From the NCBI GenBank assembly GCA_950097015.1, contig CATNEN010000032.1:2022501-2086500 (forward strand): 64,000 nucleotides of DNA, in the 5' to 3' direction. Positions 42,271-52,400 of the stretch are shown one piece after another. The notes under the pieces are model-generated. The model was not told the origin of the DNA and ran no database searches. It saw only the letters and a list, made by a program, of their open reading frames with translations. The stretch's first letter is position 1, and every line of letters starts with the position of its first letter. This stretch comes from Macrostomum hystrix (lineage: Eukaryota; Platyhelminthes; Macrostomidae). A program made the position numbers and the translations under genes.

Positions 42271-42765
42271 CTACAAGTCATTTACGGAGTTCGAGGCAAC
42301 GTCACGGTCGCGCCTGTGGTGACCCTGGAACGCCTGTTGTGGCCTTGATCGCCTGTGGTGGCCCTGGAACGCCTGTTGTGGCCTTGATCGCCTGTGGTGG
42401 CCCTGGAACGCCTGTTGTGGCCTTGATCGCCTGTTGTGGCCCTGGAACGCCTGTTGTGGCCCTGGAACGCCTGTTGTGGCCTTGATCGCCTGTTGTGCAG
42501 CAGCCACCGACGTCTTGGCAGCTGGCGGCACTGGCCTGCCCGCCCCTTTACTAACTAACTGAGCCACCCGCCCGAGAAGAGAAGGAAAGGAGAGAGAAGA
42601 CAAAACCGACGACCTAAACTCACGAAAATGATGCCAGGAACCCGAGAAATGAACAGAGAGTGCTCGCTGCACCGCCAACCCTACAGCCCGAAGTGCAGGC
42701 ATCTCACTGAACAGTAAGTGCGGCAAGCGACGCAACCCGATCAACGCAGCGCCTGCAATCTCCAC
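42271..42765 (-). CDS. Accessory 3' open frame of the Gypsy element, unknown
   Basis: A 164-codon minus-strand frame between pol and the 3' LTR. The C-terminal half is a tandem repeat (about 13 residues, with GHNRRSRPQQAFQ) coming from a 39-bp DNA repeat at 42310-42490. The first half (ALRAVGLAVQRALSVHF) matches no family I know. It could be a dispensable 3' frame of the element or non-coding. No membrane or cysteine pattern of an envelope protein is visible. Confidence 0.3.
   Translation of the reverse strand: MEIAGAALIGLRRLPHLLFSEMPALRAVGLAVQRALSVHFSGSWHHFREFRSSVLSSLSFPSLLGRVAQLVSKGAGRPVPPAAKTSVAAAQQAIKATTGVPGPQQAFQGHNRRSRPQQAFQGHHRRSRPQQAFQGHHRRSRPQQAFQGHHRRDRDVASNSVNDL
42310..42495. repeat. 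39-bp tandem repeat inside the Gypsy element
   Basis: About five units combining cctgttgtggccttgatcgc and ctgtggtggccctggaacg. It lies between pol and the polypurine tract. Confidence 0.85.
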
Positions 42766-43003
42766 GGACTAACAGCAACCTGGTATCCGATACAAAGAAA
42801 TAACATAATGTCAAATTTTAGTTCCTTTAAATTGTTTTTATTATCATTACTTCTTTTAATTTTCTGAAAAACTTTTCTTCTATTTTTTTTTGACGTTTTT
42901 TTCATATTTTCTCATTAACAAGATAAACTTATTACCTAGTTTAATACAGTAAGAACTTGAGATGTAGGCGGCGAAATATTTGCTACATGTATGAGCTAAC
43001 TCC

Positions 43004-46000
43004 CTAGGTGCACGTAGGCGCGTTTGTCGAACGTCTAGTACAAAATCGCACCACTCTGTTTAGAAAACGTTGAGGCTTGCGCACCTGACGACCGGAACGG
43101 GTCGTCATGACCGGAGAAAGTGTGGAACCAGCACTTGCCGGTTCACTTGGTGCCACCAAGTCCTCAGCTTGTTGATCTGCGCCGGAACTTTCCACGGCGT
43201 CTTCATCTAATGACGCCCCAGGCCTGGTGTCACTGTTATCACCTAAGCTTTTCGAGCTTATACTTTCGTCTACTGCTGCAATGGTGCTGTTGGAGTGAAT
43301 CACCTGGGGTTCAAACCCCTGTTCAGCTAGGATTTGCACCTCCGCTCCGACCTCAGGTACTTCATCCGGCCGTATCGCTACAAGAGAAGTTTCCAAGGCT
43401 GCTGGCGGCGAATCCGGAGGCAAGGTGCGTCGTGAGTCAGGCGACGTCACACGCGGTGGTTCAGTCGGCAAGATGTGTTGTAGTTCAGGCGACGATGCGC
43501 GTCGTGGCTCAGGCGGCTCGGTGTGTGCCGACACAACCGACACCGCAGCGTAAGATGGACATCGGACTTCGTCCTCTGAGGAGTCCGAACTTTCACTGGC
43601 GCGTCTTTCGCATGGGTGATGCTCTTCTGACTCGCTGGTCGTTCCTGGACTAGGGTCAGCTCGACCCACTGACTGATCATCTAACAGGCCCAACCGCGAT
43701 GGTGGGATCATGGCTGGAACCCTCAGTCCAAATCTGTCCACAACATCCTGATACGTCTGTTTACGAATGCAGCGCTTAATGCGGTCTACATTGTAAATGT
43801 TGTGATTTGGATTCGGGGCTTGGCAAAGTGGGTTAACCCGGGCGAACTCGGGTATGAGGCGGTAGTTTCGCTCGGAAATCTTTTGAACCACCTTGTACGG
43901 CCCTAGCCACACAGCCGTGTCCAATCCTCGATGGTCAGGGTTCAGAACCCAGACAAGTTCGCCGATTTCGAAGTTAGAATGGATGGTGTTGCGGTCATAA
44001 TTCCGCCTTTGTCTTTGCTGGGCCTTGCCTCGCACCTGACGAGCAATTGCAGACACCTCCACCAAGAGTTTGTGAAGCCTGTGGGCGTAGGAGTCTGGAT
44101 TATACCGGTCTTGTCTTGGAGGGTTGAACTTTAGATCCAGTGGCAGGGTGAGCTCGCGGCCAAAGAAGAGTCTGGCTGGAGTCCATCCTGTTGATTCGGC
44201 CGTGGTGCTTCTGATAGAGAGGCCTACTAGCTGGGCTGCAAACGGCCAGTTTATTCTTTTTTCAAGGCAAACAGCGCGGATCTGGGCTTTGATCGTCTGC
44301 ACTGTTCGCTCCGCTTTGCCGTTTGCCTGTGGTCTGCGCGCGGTGATTCGCGATAGGTCTACTTCTAGTAGACGGGCGAGTTCGGCAATGGTCTTGTTTA
44401 CAAATGCTGTTCCATTATCTGAAATCAAGCTCTCCATGGCACCATAGCGGACAACCCACTCAGTTAGAATGGCTGTAGCAGTTGTTTCGGCAGACACATC
44501 AGAGACAGGTATGATCTCCACAAATCCTGAAAAATTGTCGACTAAGATTAGCAGGTACCGACTGCCGTCTAGTTCAGGGAATGGACCTGCGTGGTCTGCA
44601 TGTACGATTTGATTCGGGTATCCTGATTGGATTGGTTTCAGAGGTTCTTTATTCAAGCGTTTGCTTTTCTTCGTCCGACTACAGATCTCGCACTCCGCTA
44701 TTACACCTTTGACAAACACTTCCAGGTTTGTGATTTGAAACCTCTGCTTCAATGCTCGAACTGTTTTACCAGTTCCACAGTGGTTGATTTCCCTGTGATA
44801 GCAGGACACTAGCTCGTCGATATCCGCAGTTTCAGGTATAATGACGAGACGTTTGGCTATTTGACCTTGCTTGGCGGGCTTGACGCGAATCAACAGACCG
44901 TCCACAACCTCAAGCTCGTCAAACATGGCCCACAACGTTCGGATTTCACGACTACAGTCCTGAACTTCCTCTTTCTTTAGCTTCGGAGATTTCCCTGCAA
45001 CAGCTTCGATGAGCCTGACTAGGTCCGTGCTAGACTCTTGTGCATCTCTGGCCCAAATGTTCTCAGCTTCCTGAGACATCTCATCTTCGTCTGAGTCTTC
45101 TTCCAATTGTTCTACTTGATCTGTCCGAGACGTGTGTTGGCTTTGATTGGCTCCGATCTCACCTGACATCTGAGGTATGGGAGCAAGCGCAAACTGATTT
45201 TCTGACACCTCATTGGGTTGATCAGATAGTACGGTTGCAGATGATGGTAATGTGCATGTACTGTCCTGTTGTACAGGAATGTTTGATGTTCGACTGATGA
45301 CATTTGGTTGCTCCGTTTGCGTTTCTGTTGTCGCCATTTTTGCGTCGGCTTCATGTCTATCTCTGGTCGTCAATTCAGTTTTTGTGACTACAGAGTCGCT
45401 ACCTGACTGAGGTTGTGTCTTGCAGAGTTCTGGTGGTGGTTCTGTTTGACTGGAAGTGTCTGTTCGTGTGGCTCTCAGTTGTACTGGTACCTGAACGAAC
45501 TCTTGATCCTTCTGGTTTTCTTTTCCTTCTAAGCTTCTAAACTTCTCATTGAAAGCTTCGATCTGGCTACATGTAGGACAGTCGTGATGGTCAGCCCTAA
45601 ATCTTGGATTACGACTAAGCACATCTGCGTTGACATGCTTGACTCCTGCACGATGCTCAACAGAGAAGTCATATTCAGCCAGCCGCTCTAGGGGTGTTTG
45701 ACTCACGCTGAAGTCATACACTTCGATCGTAGCTAGCCATTGTGCTAGCATACCTGTGGAGTGCTTCTTAGTGTGTAGCCATTGTAGGGCGGCTGCGTCT
45801 GAGCGCACAAGAAACTTACGGTCCAGCAGATATGTTCGAAAATGTTCCAGCATGATGACAAGTCCAAGTAATTCACGCATCGTGGCGCAGTAATTCCTCT
45901 GCGATTGAGTGAATTTTTTCGAAGCATATGCAACGACGTGCTCCTGACCACCTGGACCTTCTTGTGACAAAACGCCGCCAACTCCTTCCAGCGAGGAGTC

Positions 46001-46501
46001 GCAATCTAAGATGAAGAGTCTAGCTGACGGACTGAGGTTAGGGTACGCAAGGATTGGAGGCGCGCACAAATTTGCTTTCAGCTCTTCGAAAGCTTTGTCA
46101 TGCTGCTCCAGCCAGCAGAATGTCGACGATCCTTTAGCTAGCGCATACAGCGGCGATGCGATCACGGAAAAACGTTGCACGAACTTTCTATAATAGTTCG
46201 CGAATCCTAGGAACGCTAATAATTGCTTTTTATCTGATGGTTTGCACCAATTCTTAACCGCGTCGATCTTCGCTGGGTCGGCTTCGATTCCATGAGCTGA
46301 AACAACGAAGCCTAAGAACCGAACGCGATCCTTGAAAAGTTCACATTTAGCTGGTTTAATTTTAAGGTTTGCCTTTTTAAGTTGCCAGAGGACAAGCGCC
46401 AAGTGGACGATCATTTCGTCATTGTCCCTGGCCTTTATGATTATATCATCTAGATAAATAAGACTAACGCGCATGAGTAAAGGCCTGAACACTTTGTGCA
46501 T
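43004..46501 (-). CDS. Gypsy pol polyprotein, N-terminally truncated
   Basis: Long minus-strand frame, 1165 codons from the first ATG; the frame is already open before it, up to the LTR. Order: end of the RT palm with the YLDD box (16-19), RNase H (LFILDCDSSLEGVGGVLSQ to LVRSDAAALQWL, about 165-290), integrase HHCC finger (CYHREINHCGTGKTVRAL, then CEICSRTK), integrase core with D, D and E (VHADHAGPFPELDGSRY; SDNGTAF; QANGKAERTVQ), and a GPY/F-type module (WLGPYKVVQKIS). A long Ser/Glu/Pro-rich tail follows. RT motifs before the YLDD box, protease and gag are missing, so it cannot be functional alone. The N-terminal break is part of the element-wide deletion. Confidence 0.9.
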   Translation of the reverse strand: MHKVFRPLLMRVSLIYLDDIIIKARDNDEMIVHLALVLWQLKKANLKIKPAKCELFKDRVRFLGFVVSAHGIEADPAKIDAVKNWCKPSDKKQLLAFLGFANYYRKFVQRFSVIASPLYALAKGSSTFCWLEQHDKAFEELKANLCAPPILAYPNLSPSARLFILDCDSSLEGVGGVLSQEGPGGQEHVVAYASKKFTQSQRNYCATMRELLGLVIMLEHFRTYLLDRKFLVRSDAAALQWLHTKKHSTGMLAQWLATIEVYDFSVSQTPLERLAEYDFSVEHRAGVKHVNADVLSRNPRFRADHHDCPTCSQIEAFNEKFRSLEGKENQKDQEFVQVPVQLRATRTDTSSQTEPPPELCKTQPQSGSDSVVTKTELTTRDRHEADAKMATTETQTEQPNVISRTSNIPVQQDSTCTLPSSATVLSDQPNEVSENQFALAPIPQMSGEIGANQSQHTSRTDQVEQLEEDSDEDEMSQEAENIWARDAQESSTDLVRLIEAVAGKSPKLKKEEVQDCSREIRTLWAMFDELEVVDGLLIRVKPAKQGQIAKRLVIIPETADIDELVSCYHREINHCGTGKTVRALKQRFQITNLEVFVKGVIAECEICSRTKKSKRLNKEPLKPIQSGYPNQIVHADHAGPFPELDGSRYLLILVDNFSGFVEIIPVSDVSAETTATAILTEWVVRYGAMESLISDNGTAFVNKTIAELARLLEVDLSRITARRPQANGKAERTVQTIKAQIRAVCLEKRINWPFAAQLVGLSIRSTTAESTGWTPARLFFGRELTLPLDLKFNPPRQDRYNPDSYAHRLHKLLVEVSAIARQVRGKAQQRQRRNYDRNTIHSNFEIGELVWVLNPDHRGLDTAVWLGPYKVVQKISERNYRLIPEFARVNPLCQAPNPNHNIYNVDRIKRCIRKQTYQDVVDRFGLRVPAMIPPSRLGLLDDQSVGRADPSPGTTSESEEHHPCERRASESSDSSEDEVRCPSYAAVSVVSAHTEPPEPRRASSPELQHILPTEPPRVTSPDSRRTLPPDSPPAALETSLVAIRPDEVPEVGAEVQILAEQGFEPQVIHSNSTIAAVDESISSKSLGDNSDTRPGASLDEDAVESSGADQQAEDLVAPSEPASAGSTLSPVMTTRSGRQVRKPQRFLNRVVRFCTRRSTNAPTCT

Positions 46502-46550
46502 AAGCTTGGCAAAGTTTGCCGGTGCTGTCTCGGTGGGACCTCCAAATTTA

Positions 46551-46804
46551 TGTGACGAATAAATGTAAGGATGTTATGTAATTAAGTTTGTTAGTATATT
46601 GTCAAAGTGCTCTCGATGCACACACGCTGGTTACAAGAAAAATATACATACGTTGCTTTTTAAAAAGGCTTCTTAGACTGATACAGTATAACAATAATTA
46701 GTAACCACGCATAGCAAAAAAATAATCTTGACCGCAACTTAATATGTATGAATTATTAAAATAAAATAATAAGCAATTAACTGACTCAAAGTTACACCGT
46801 CACA
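46551..46804 (-). repeat. 5' LTR of the Gypsy element
   Basis: 254 bp, same as the 3' LTR except one substitution. The adjacent internal sequence starts in RT coding sequence rather than at a primer-binding site, so the deletion breakpoint lies at or within a few bases of the LTR edge. Confidence 0.93.
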
Positions 46805-49443
46805 ATAGTAAATGCGATTATAAAATTTATTGTTCAGTTGAAAATGGGTTATATAAGAAATAGTAAATTAACTTCATATTGTGCTCCATTAGTAATATAA
46901 CTGTTGTGTGCTTCTCATTTTGTTACATTACTTTGTTACATGAAGAAGTATTAAGTCGAGACAGGTCAGGCAGGTCAAACACAATTTTGTAGATTTGTCT
47001 AAAACATCTAATTTGATTGCAGACAAGCCAGTTTTTACTCGTAGTTCCAGCATAAAGTCTTTCCACATCACATATTTCCCGTCATGGATGCTGTATTAGA
47101 CTAAAATCAAAAATAATTTTACCAGTTGCAGCATTATGATCTATATAATATATTCACCTTAAATGTCACTATTTATTAGATTGGCTTTTTTACTATTTGT
47201 TAGGCCTAAGATAATTCTACTTACAACTTAGCCTAGCTAGCTAGCTGCAGTGCATTGATTGTTGAGAACTATAAACTTTTTTGTTTAGGCCAGGGTCAGG
47301 GAACAGTAGAACTGGAATGTTTAATATATTCAGTAGAAGTAGAACAGCTTAATAGTTAAAAAGGTAATTCTTTGAAGCCCCATCACTTATCAACTAGCAA
47401 GCTTGCTTAATTTTAAAACCTAAAGAAAATACTAGTGTTTGTTTTTATTAAGACTATGTAATAGTAGCTGACTTTAAAAGTCAATGTTTTTAAGCAATTC
47501 ATTTAAAAACAATGAAAATTACATTGGACTGACTTGTGAAAATTGGTAACAGCAAAAATAGATCAAACATTTTATTTCTAACAATATATATAATATATTA
47601 TGAGTGATCAAAGCTCCTAAAAAGGGCATTATTTTCTTCTATAAGGGGCATTCTCTGCTAAAGGTGGGCATTGGTTGCTAGCTGGGATACATCGGCTGTC
47701 TACTAGGGGGACATTGATTGCCGGTACCTGGACACTTTGTCAACTTACAACTTCGTCATCCAGATGACGATCTGTCCAATATCTCAGAGGGTGGATGATG
47801 AAGAGACTTAGACTTGTGGACACTTTGTCATCTATAAAACAAAAGTTTTCAAAGTTAGAACAGAACCATCCCTCCCCACCCCTCCTCACATCGTGTGGGC
47901 ACTTATCTTTCAACTCTTATAAATGAAATCAGTTTTGACACCTCTTTTTGACAATTTAGAGTGTGAAGTGTGTTCACACCTCTGCCCCACCACCCCACCC
48001 TCACTTTATTGAGGATGAACTAGATTGCTTGTTATTAGTTAGATGACAAACTGACCAAACTTTAAAGCATGCCAATTGGCTGGATGACAAAGTGTCCTAC
48101 CTTCCAAGTGGATGACGAAGTTGTAAGATGACAAAGTTGTAAGATGACGAAGTGTCTAGGATCCTTGATTGCCTACTATAGGGGGCATTGTTTGCTTGCT
48201 GTTGGGACATTAGTTGCCTAGTTCTCTGCTAAATAGAGCATTGGTTGTCTGCAATAGGGGAACATTGTTGTTACCTACCAGAGGAATGTTGGTTCTCTAT
48301 TAGAGGATCTACATTAGTTCTCTGCTAAATAGGGCATTGGCCATAGTCTAGATCTTGATAGGTGCATACCAGAATTTTTTAGGCTAGAGTACATACAAAA
48401 ATGTTTATTTTGCATACTTAAAAGTGAAAAATTAAGAAGTGTCATGTGGACTACTGGGTATATTTATTGAATTAATGTGGAGAGACATTTATTCTCTTCT
48501 TCTGGGGAAATAATTTATGTGCTAAGGTTGTTTGTCTGTGTATTGCAAGCTAAAGGGATTTTGTTTGCTGCACCTAGAGGTGGCTATATAGCTATTATAT
48601 ACTATATTGCTATATGACAAAATATGGTTAAACTATTAACATACTTTTAAGTGGTTTAAACTGCTTAGCTTATGTAAGGCAAGTAAATGGCAATGCATTT
48701 TATAGAGAAAAGAAATTTATTGCTATGTATAGCAGATAACACTTTAGAGAAAATCTAATTTTAGCTTTATGCAACAAAATTTAGCTGGGAGAATAATATA
48801 TTGCTAATGACCAGAGCAAAATTGTTATCATGAATAACAGCTATCAATTGGGAGAATATATGATGTGCCTCAACATTTTGAGTTTCATTTGCAAAATAGT
48901 CAAAATTCTTAGTAACTAGATATATAACTAACCACTCTCGTACAAACTTATGATAAAAAATTCACAACATTTAGTTACATTTTTCGCATTCCCAAACAAT
49001 AGACAACATTCAGGACTGTTATTAAACATTTCAGGTTTGTCAAAGTCTAAACAACTAATATTGCAAAAGTTATATTAAACTCATATCCATATTTTACTGA
49101 CTTGTGATAGTAATACCAGAAGTGTTGAAATTTATGATTTACTAAATTAGTGTTTATGGAAATTATACATTTGTAATTGCATTTCAGAATATGAGTGTAA
49201 ATATTTTTAATTTATTGTAAAATCGTAAAATCGTAGTTGTATTTTTTCTCAAATTTAGTTTTGATTTAACAACTTTGATAACATTTTTCACTTAATGTCA
49301 GTCAATTTTACTTAAAAAACATTTTTATAATTGCACATAATTGCCATTTAATCTTCAGATGCGGCTTTGCTGTCCAAGTCTGATGAAAGAGTTGATTTAT
49401 ACAGCCAATATTTAGGCCTTCTAATCAATTCTCTAAGAGGCCA
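46805..49443. other. AT-rich non-coding region, BTBD7 5' flank
   Basis: 2.6 kb with no exon-like segment on either strand; the missing TMEM231 first exon was looked for here and not found. Contains a foldback element (next entry) and loose repeats of gggcattggttgcc-like words from 47630 to 48350. A splice-acceptor-like atcttcag ends at 49358, 85 bp before the BTBD7 ATG. It could be the end of a 5' UTR intron or a trans-splicing site. Confidence 0.5.
47724..48165. mobile_element. Second foldback-type element
   Basis: Left arm cctggacactttgtcaactt, acaacttcgtcatcc (47727-47762) and right arm ggatgacgaagttgtaagat, gacgaagtgtctagg (about 48111-48160) are reverse complements with an internal tandem duplication in the right arm. 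The middle (about 330 bp) has no coding potential. Termini are unrelated to the tttcaaatacccac family. Confidence 0.55.
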
Positions 49444-52400
49444 ATGGGGGCCGCGGCTTCCGGGCCCTTCGATTCGAATTCGCCACCACCTGGCGTCGGT
49501 TGGCATGGCAACAGCGACAAGAGTCACTCATCAGCTTCGCCCGGCTCCTCGCCGTCGCCCGTGTCTTCGCCTCCACCACTGCTGCTGGTACCGGCAGCTT
49601 CGTCGTCTTCCGGTCAAAGCCGACAGTCTTCGGCTACGGCTCGGCTGCAGCAGACGCTCAAACGGCGAGTCGCCTGGCTTCGCCGACGCTCCACCCCGGA
49701 TCCGGCCAGGCAGTTTCGCGCCTTCATCTCCGATTGGAGCTCCGCCGATTTGCGCGTCCTGCTAGACGAATTCGAGGCTTTGCACGCGCTGAAGGACGCT
49801 CACCTGCGCGCGGCATCTGCCAGGCCGCAGTGCAGCAGCCTTAGGCAGGACCTTGGCTGCCTGCTGCGCAGCGGGCTGGGCTCGGATGCCCGCCTGTTGC
49901 TGGGAGGTGTGGCCTTTCCCGTGCACCGGGCCGTGCTTGCCGCTCGCAGCGGCTTTTTTGCTCGACTGTTCGCAGCCAGCGGGGACGAATGCGACGTGTC
50001 GGTTGCTGGGGGCGCTGGTGAGTGACGATCTGACTGAGATTTAGTCAGTGACCTCATATATAACCTTATATTATTAATAATAATTTAATGAGGGCTGCTG
50101 GCAATGGCACATTATTCGGTGACACTAGACCCGCAGCCAGCGAGAAGGCAATTCTGCCCATTTCGCTGACTCCTGAGCACACACTCACACAGGTGTGTAC
50201 ATCTGCCCTGACTTTCTCATCGTCAGGCAGTGTACACTCTTACTGTGCCTTGGAGGTTTGCCCTCAAGGGCGTAAATTGCATGACTAGCCACCAAGCCTT
50301 CTCTCCGCGGCTGCGTCCCAAACGAATGTGCCCTCGCCGGGAATAGAGCTCAGGGACCTTGGTGCCAGTGGCAAACGCGTTAGACGCTCTGCCACTTACC
50401 CCCCGACCCATGGATTCAGTCAGTGTTGGTGACCATCCCTGACCATAGGATGCAGTCAGTGACCATCTCTGACCATAGGATTCAGTCAGTGACCATCTCT
50501 GACCCCAGGATTCAGTCAGTGACCATCTCTGACCCCAGCATTCAGTCAGTGACCATCTCTGACCACAGGATTCAGTCAGTGACCATCTCTGACCACAGGA
50601 TTCAGTCAGTGACCATCTCCGACCCCAGCATTCAGTCAGTGACCATCCCTGACCACAGGATTCAGTCAGTGACCATCCCTGACCCCGGGATTCAGTCAGT
50701 GACCATCTCCAAACCCGGGATTCAGTCAGTGACCATCTCCGACCCCGGGATTGCAGACCCTGGGATTAGACGGGACTTAACTGACACTCACCGGTAACAA
50801 CCCGCAGAATACCCCCTGGACCTGTGCGTGCCGGGTGGCCTCGACCCAGAGTTGCTGCGGGCTCTCCTCGCCTATCTGTACTGCGGCGAAGTCAGCCTGG
50901 CCCGCCTGAGCGCTCCGGCCACCGTGGCGGCTCTCTGCCGCGAGCTTGGCGCGCCCGGCCGACTGTCTGACGATCTGGCCAGACTTCTGGAATCTGGCCG
51001 CTTCGCCGACTGCGCCCTGGTCTTCGAGGCCGCCGAGCCGACCAACATGCGCCTGGAGCTGCCATGCCATCGCGCCCTGCTGGCCTGCCGTTCGCCGTTC
51101 TTCGCAGGCATAGTTGAAAAACGGCTGGCAGCCGCTAGGAGGCAGCGGAGGCGACGTCTGGTGCGATGCGCCGTGCACGGCGGCGGCGACAACGCGGCCA
51201 GCGAGGCACCGCTGTCCGCTGATCCGCAGCTTGCTCTGGTGCTTGACGAAGCCGTGCTGCCAAGGCGGCTGGCACCGGCGCTGCTCACCTGCCTGTACAC
51301 AGACCGCCTGCCCGACTGCCTGTCTCTGCAGGTTGGTTTCGGGTTACCTGTTCCACAGTGGCGTAGGTGTGTTATTTAGATTGGTTTACCTGTTCCACAG
51401 TGGCGTAGGTGTGTTATTCAGATTGGTTTACCTGTTCCACAGTGGCGTAGGTGTGTTATTCAGATTGGGTTACCTGTTCCACAGTGGCGTAGGTGTGTTA
51501 TTCAGATTGGGTTACCTGTTCCACAGTGGCGTAGGTGTGTTATTCAGATTGGGTTACCTGTTCCACAGTGGCGTAGGTGTGTTATTCAGATTGGGTTACC
51601 TGTTCCACAGTGGCGTAGGTGTGTTATTCAGATTGGTTTACCTGTTCCACAGTGGCGTAGGTGTGTTATTCAGATTGGTTTACCTGTTCCACAGTGGCGT
51701 AGGTGTGTTATTCAGATTGGTTTACCTGTTCCACAGTGGCGTAGGTGTGTTATTCAGATTGGGTTACCTGTTCCACAGTGGCGTAGGTGTGTTATTCAGA
51801 TTGGTTTACCTGTTCCACAGTGGCGTAGGTGTGTTATTCAGACTGGTTTACCTGTTCCACAGTGGCGTAGGTGTGTTATTCAGACTGGTTTACCTGTTCC
51901 ACAGTGGCGTAGGTGTGTTATTCAGACTGGTTTACCTGTTCCACAGTGGCGTAGGTGTGTTATTCAGACTGGTTTACCTGTTCCACAGTGGCGTAGGTGT
52001 GTTATTCAGATTGGTTTACCTGTTCCACAGTGGCGTAGGTGTGTTATTCAGATTGGTTTACCTGTTCCACAGTGGCGTAGGTGTGTTATTCAGATTGGTT
52101 TACCTGTTCCACAGTGGCGTAGGTGTGTTATTCAGATTGGTTTACCTGTTCCACAGTGGCGTCTTTTGTTAGTATGTTTATCCGCTCTAATATTGAAATT
52201 AGAGTAAAAGAAAAAAAATAAACTATTATAAATATAATCATAATATTAGTATATAACTAGCACACTAAGCCCCCCTGGGGGGCGCAACTGTTCAGACAAA
52301 AAATATTGTGTAATGCAGAAGGACAAAGCACACCTGAAAGCAAACAAAAACGAAAAATCATTTCGTTAGTATTAATTTCTCTGATTGCGAATATACGTGA

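Larger units (their letters stand above)
41632..46804 (-). mobile_element. Ty3/Gypsy LTR retrotransposon, internally deleted
   Basis: Two 254-bp LTRs (41632-41885 and 46551-46804), both tgtgacg...cgtcaca, differ at one visible position (gcaaataaat versus gcaaaaaaat). Target duplication is atag (41628-41631 and 46805-46808). The element reads on the minus strand. A purine-rich tract (gggagggaggcggg) abuts the 3' LTR at 41886. At the 5' side the LTR is followed directly by the middle of reverse transcriptase: primer-binding site, gag, protease and the RT N-terminal half are gone. Near-identity of the LTRs indicates a recent insertion, and the element cannot move on its own. It lies just upstream of the recognised TMEM231 exons. 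Confidence 0.93.

Noticed and set aside
41627-46809. Five-base target duplication for the Gypsy element
   Set aside because: Only four bases (atag) match; the fifth differs on both sides.
46805-49443. First exon of TMEM231 upstream of the Gypsy insertion
   Set aside because: Searched on the minus strand for a GC-rich exon with a membrane segment and an in-phase donor; none seen.
51114-52172. 352-codon frame running from BTBD7 exon 2 into the 42-bp array
   Set aside because: It is in a different frame from the BTB-coding frame; the BTBD7 frame itself stops at 51379 in the intron.
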